Below, one piece after another: positions 3,851 through 5,200 of a stretch of DNA of 5,200 bases; position 1 is the stretch's first letter; the number at the start of each line of letters is the position of its first letter. This DNA is from Actinomycetales bacterium (GTDB lineage: Bacteria; Actinomycetota; Actinomycetes; Actinomycetales; Cellulomonadaceae). The stretch covers positions 1 through 5,200 of the forward strand of contig JAAYZM010000327.1 in the NCBI GenBank assembly GCA_012514835.1, in the 5' to 3' direction. Made by a program: the position numbers and the translations under genes. Below the pieces are notes generated by a model, which had not been told where the DNA came from, ran no database searches, and worked only from the letters and a program-made list of their open reading frames with translations.

Positions 3851-5200
3851 ATGGCACACCCGCTGTTCCACGAGGCCGGCCCGGCGCGCCGCCCGGCCAC
3901 GCTGACCCCGGAGCGGTTCGCGCGCGAGTTCCCGGCCGAGACCGAGCACGTCGAGTTCGGTCGCACGCTGCTCGCCGAGCACGTCCACGAGAACGTCACG
4001 GCCTTCTCCAACTCCGGCGGCGGCGTGATCCTGATCGGGGTGCGGCACGACGGCGCGGTGGTGGGCCAGGACGCGAACGAAGCGACCCTCGAGCGCCTGC
4101 ACGGGCTCGTGGCCCAGGTGCGCGACCCCGCCGGGTACGCGCTGCACCCGGTCACCGTGGGGGACACACCGATCGTGGTGCTCGCCGTCGGACACCGCGA
4201 GGAAGGCTTCGCGCAGACCCCCGACGGGCGCCTCCTGGTCCGCCGCGGGGGGAGCAACGTGCGCCTGCTGGGCACCGAGCTCGCGGACTTCGTGGCCGCA
4301 CAGCAGCCCGCGCTCCGCGAGGCGACCGCCGTCGGCCCCACGTTCGCCGACGCGGACCCGAACCTGATCGAGTCCGTGCGCCGCTCGCGCCGCTGGACCG
4401 TGGTCAAGCTGCCCGAGCGGTTCCACGAGGCCGGGCTCCTCACCGCCCCGAGCAAGGACGCGCCGCTCACCGTAGCGGGCGCGCTCGTGCTTCTCCCGGA
4501 CGCCGCGGGCACGCTCGGCCTGGGCGGGGTCGAGGTGGTGCGGTTCGACGACGACGGCGCCCCCCGGGAACCGCGCACCCTGACGGGACCGGCCCACGTG
4601 CTGATCGACGAGGCGTCGCGTGCCGTGCTCGAGGCCTTCGGCACCGACTCCGTGACCGTGCGCGAGCAACCGCACGAGCTGCCGCGGCTGCCCGAGCCGG
4701 CCGTCCACGAGGCGATCGCCAACGCCGTGATCCACCGCTCGTACGAGCCCGGGACGGGTCCCGTCCGGGTGGAGATCCACCCGGACCGCGTCGTTGTCCG
4801 CTCGCCTGGCGGGCTCCCTGGCGCCGTGACGCTCGACAACCTGCGCCAGCAGCACGCACCGCGCAACCCCGCACTCGCCGAGACGTTGCTGCGGCTCGGC
4901 GTCACCGAGGTTCCCGGCAGCGGGGTCGACGCGATCATCGAGGCGATGGCGGCGCACCTGCTCGACGCACCCACGTTCGCCGACGACGGTGAGCACGTGA
5001 CCGTCGAGCTCTCGAGCGCGAGCGAGACCAGCCCCCAGGAACGCGCGTGGGTCGCGGAGATGTCCCAGCGGGCCGCCGAGTCGGAGCGCGGCCCGCTCGC
5101 GGACGCCGAGCGCGCCCTGCTCCTGATGGCCCTGCGCGGCGAGGTGCTCACCAACGCGAAGGTCCGCGACGCGATCGACGTGGACGTCCCCACGGCGCGC
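3851..5200 (+). CDS. AlbA_2 (Schlafen-like) and HATPase_c_4 domain protein, putative ATP-binding regulator (partial, runs off the right edge)
   Basis: The frame is open for 450 codons to the window end, so the C-terminus is missing. Residues about 28-145 form an AlbA_2 domain: ETEHVEFGR at 30-38, then VTAFSNSGGGVILIGV (49-64), and a strand-rich end with LLVRRGGSNVRLLG. A linker with KLPERFHEAGLLT and LTVAGALVLL (186-215) is typical of these proteins. Residues about 280-385 form a GHKL-type ATPase fragment (HATPase_c_4): VHEAIANAVIHRSY (285-298), RVEIHPDRVVVRSPGGLPG (306-324), RNPALAETLLRLG and PGSGVDAIIEAM. Residues from about 415 start a winged helix (LLLMALRGEVLTNAKVRDAIDV). Family members are annotated as transcriptional regulators or ATP-binding proteins, and many lie in defence islands. 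The function of this one is not established. It diverges from the parD-parE operon, 162 bases between start codons. Confidence 0.85.
   Translation, partial: MAHPLFHEAGPARRPATLTPERFAREFPAETEHVEFGRTLLAEHVHENVTAFSNSGGGVILIGVRHDGAVVGQDANEATLERLHGLVAQVRDPAGYALHPVTVGDTPIVVLAVGHREEGFAQTPDGRLLVRRGGSNVRLLGTELADFVAAQQPALREATAVGPTFADADPNLIESVRRSRRWTVVKLPERFHEAGLLTAPSKDAPLTVAGALVLLPDAAGTLGLGGVEVVRFDDDGAPREPRTLTGPAHVLIDEASRAVLEAFGTDSVTVREQPHELPRLPEPAVHEAIANAVIHRSYEPGTGPVRVEIHPDRVVVRSPGGLPGAVTLDNLRQQHAPRNPALAETLLRLGVTEVPGSGVDAIIEAMAAHLLDAPTFADDGEHVTVELSSASETSPQERAWVAEMSQRAAESERGPLADAERALLLMALRGEVLTNAKVRDAIDVDVPTAR

Noticed and set aside
3676..5193. A 505-codon open frame on the minus strand
   Set aside because: It is antisense to the AlbA_2/ATPase gene, is rich in Ser/Arg/Ala, and overlaps the parD start. 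The plus-strand frame carries clear domain motifs and a ribosome-binding site.

Overview
The window is high-GC DNA with strong G/C bias at third codon positions. Gene content and leaderless-looking starts suggest an actinobacterium, possibly Micrococcales-like. The genus is an inference, not something the sequence proves.

Left end (1-381). The tail of a small Cys/His protein ends at 130 and is followed by a hairpin. A non-coding stretch full of symmetric DNA comes next: a perfect 20-bp palindrome, a 10-bp tandem repeat and a perfect 21-bp inverted repeat. It ends in a 22-bp fragment identical in pattern to the 3' end of a serine tRNA gene (T-loop, acceptor strand, CCA), followed at once by a terminator. 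No 5' part of that tRNA is present. This is the expected look of the distal att site of an element integrated in a tRNA-Ser gene, with the element lying to the left.

Middle (about 400-3105). Right of the att-like scar lies an aminoglycoside-phosphotransferase-family gene that is broken twice. Its N-terminus is missing where it meets the scar, and an in-frame deletion has removed the HGDxxxxN catalytic loop. An intact SRPBCC-fold gene follows (+), then a convergent, intact phosphotransferase-family gene (-). A divergent promoter region of about 140 bp leads to a 149-aa protein that looks like a free-standing ScoMcrA-type N-terminal head domain joined by a Lys/Pro/Ala linker to a zinc ribbon.

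Right (3117-5200). A ParD-ParE type toxin-antitoxin operon (-) has GTGA-overlapping genes. Its leaderless promoter is threaded by three TGACAA half-sites, a likely autoregulatory operator. Divergent from it is a long gene, cut by the window edge, encoding an AlbA_2 (Schlafen-like) plus HATPase_c_4 regulator or ATP-binding protein with the beginning of a C-terminal winged helix.

Together this looks like an accessory or island-edge region: an integration scar, a decayed kinase gene, a toxin-antitoxin pair and two proteins of families often met in defence or regulatory islands. The genes do not form one obvious operon. The most unusual items are the loop-excised kinase beside the att scar, the minimal ScoMcrA-head/zinc-ribbon protein, and the TGACAA operator between the toxin-antitoxin operon and the AlbA_2/ATPase gene.
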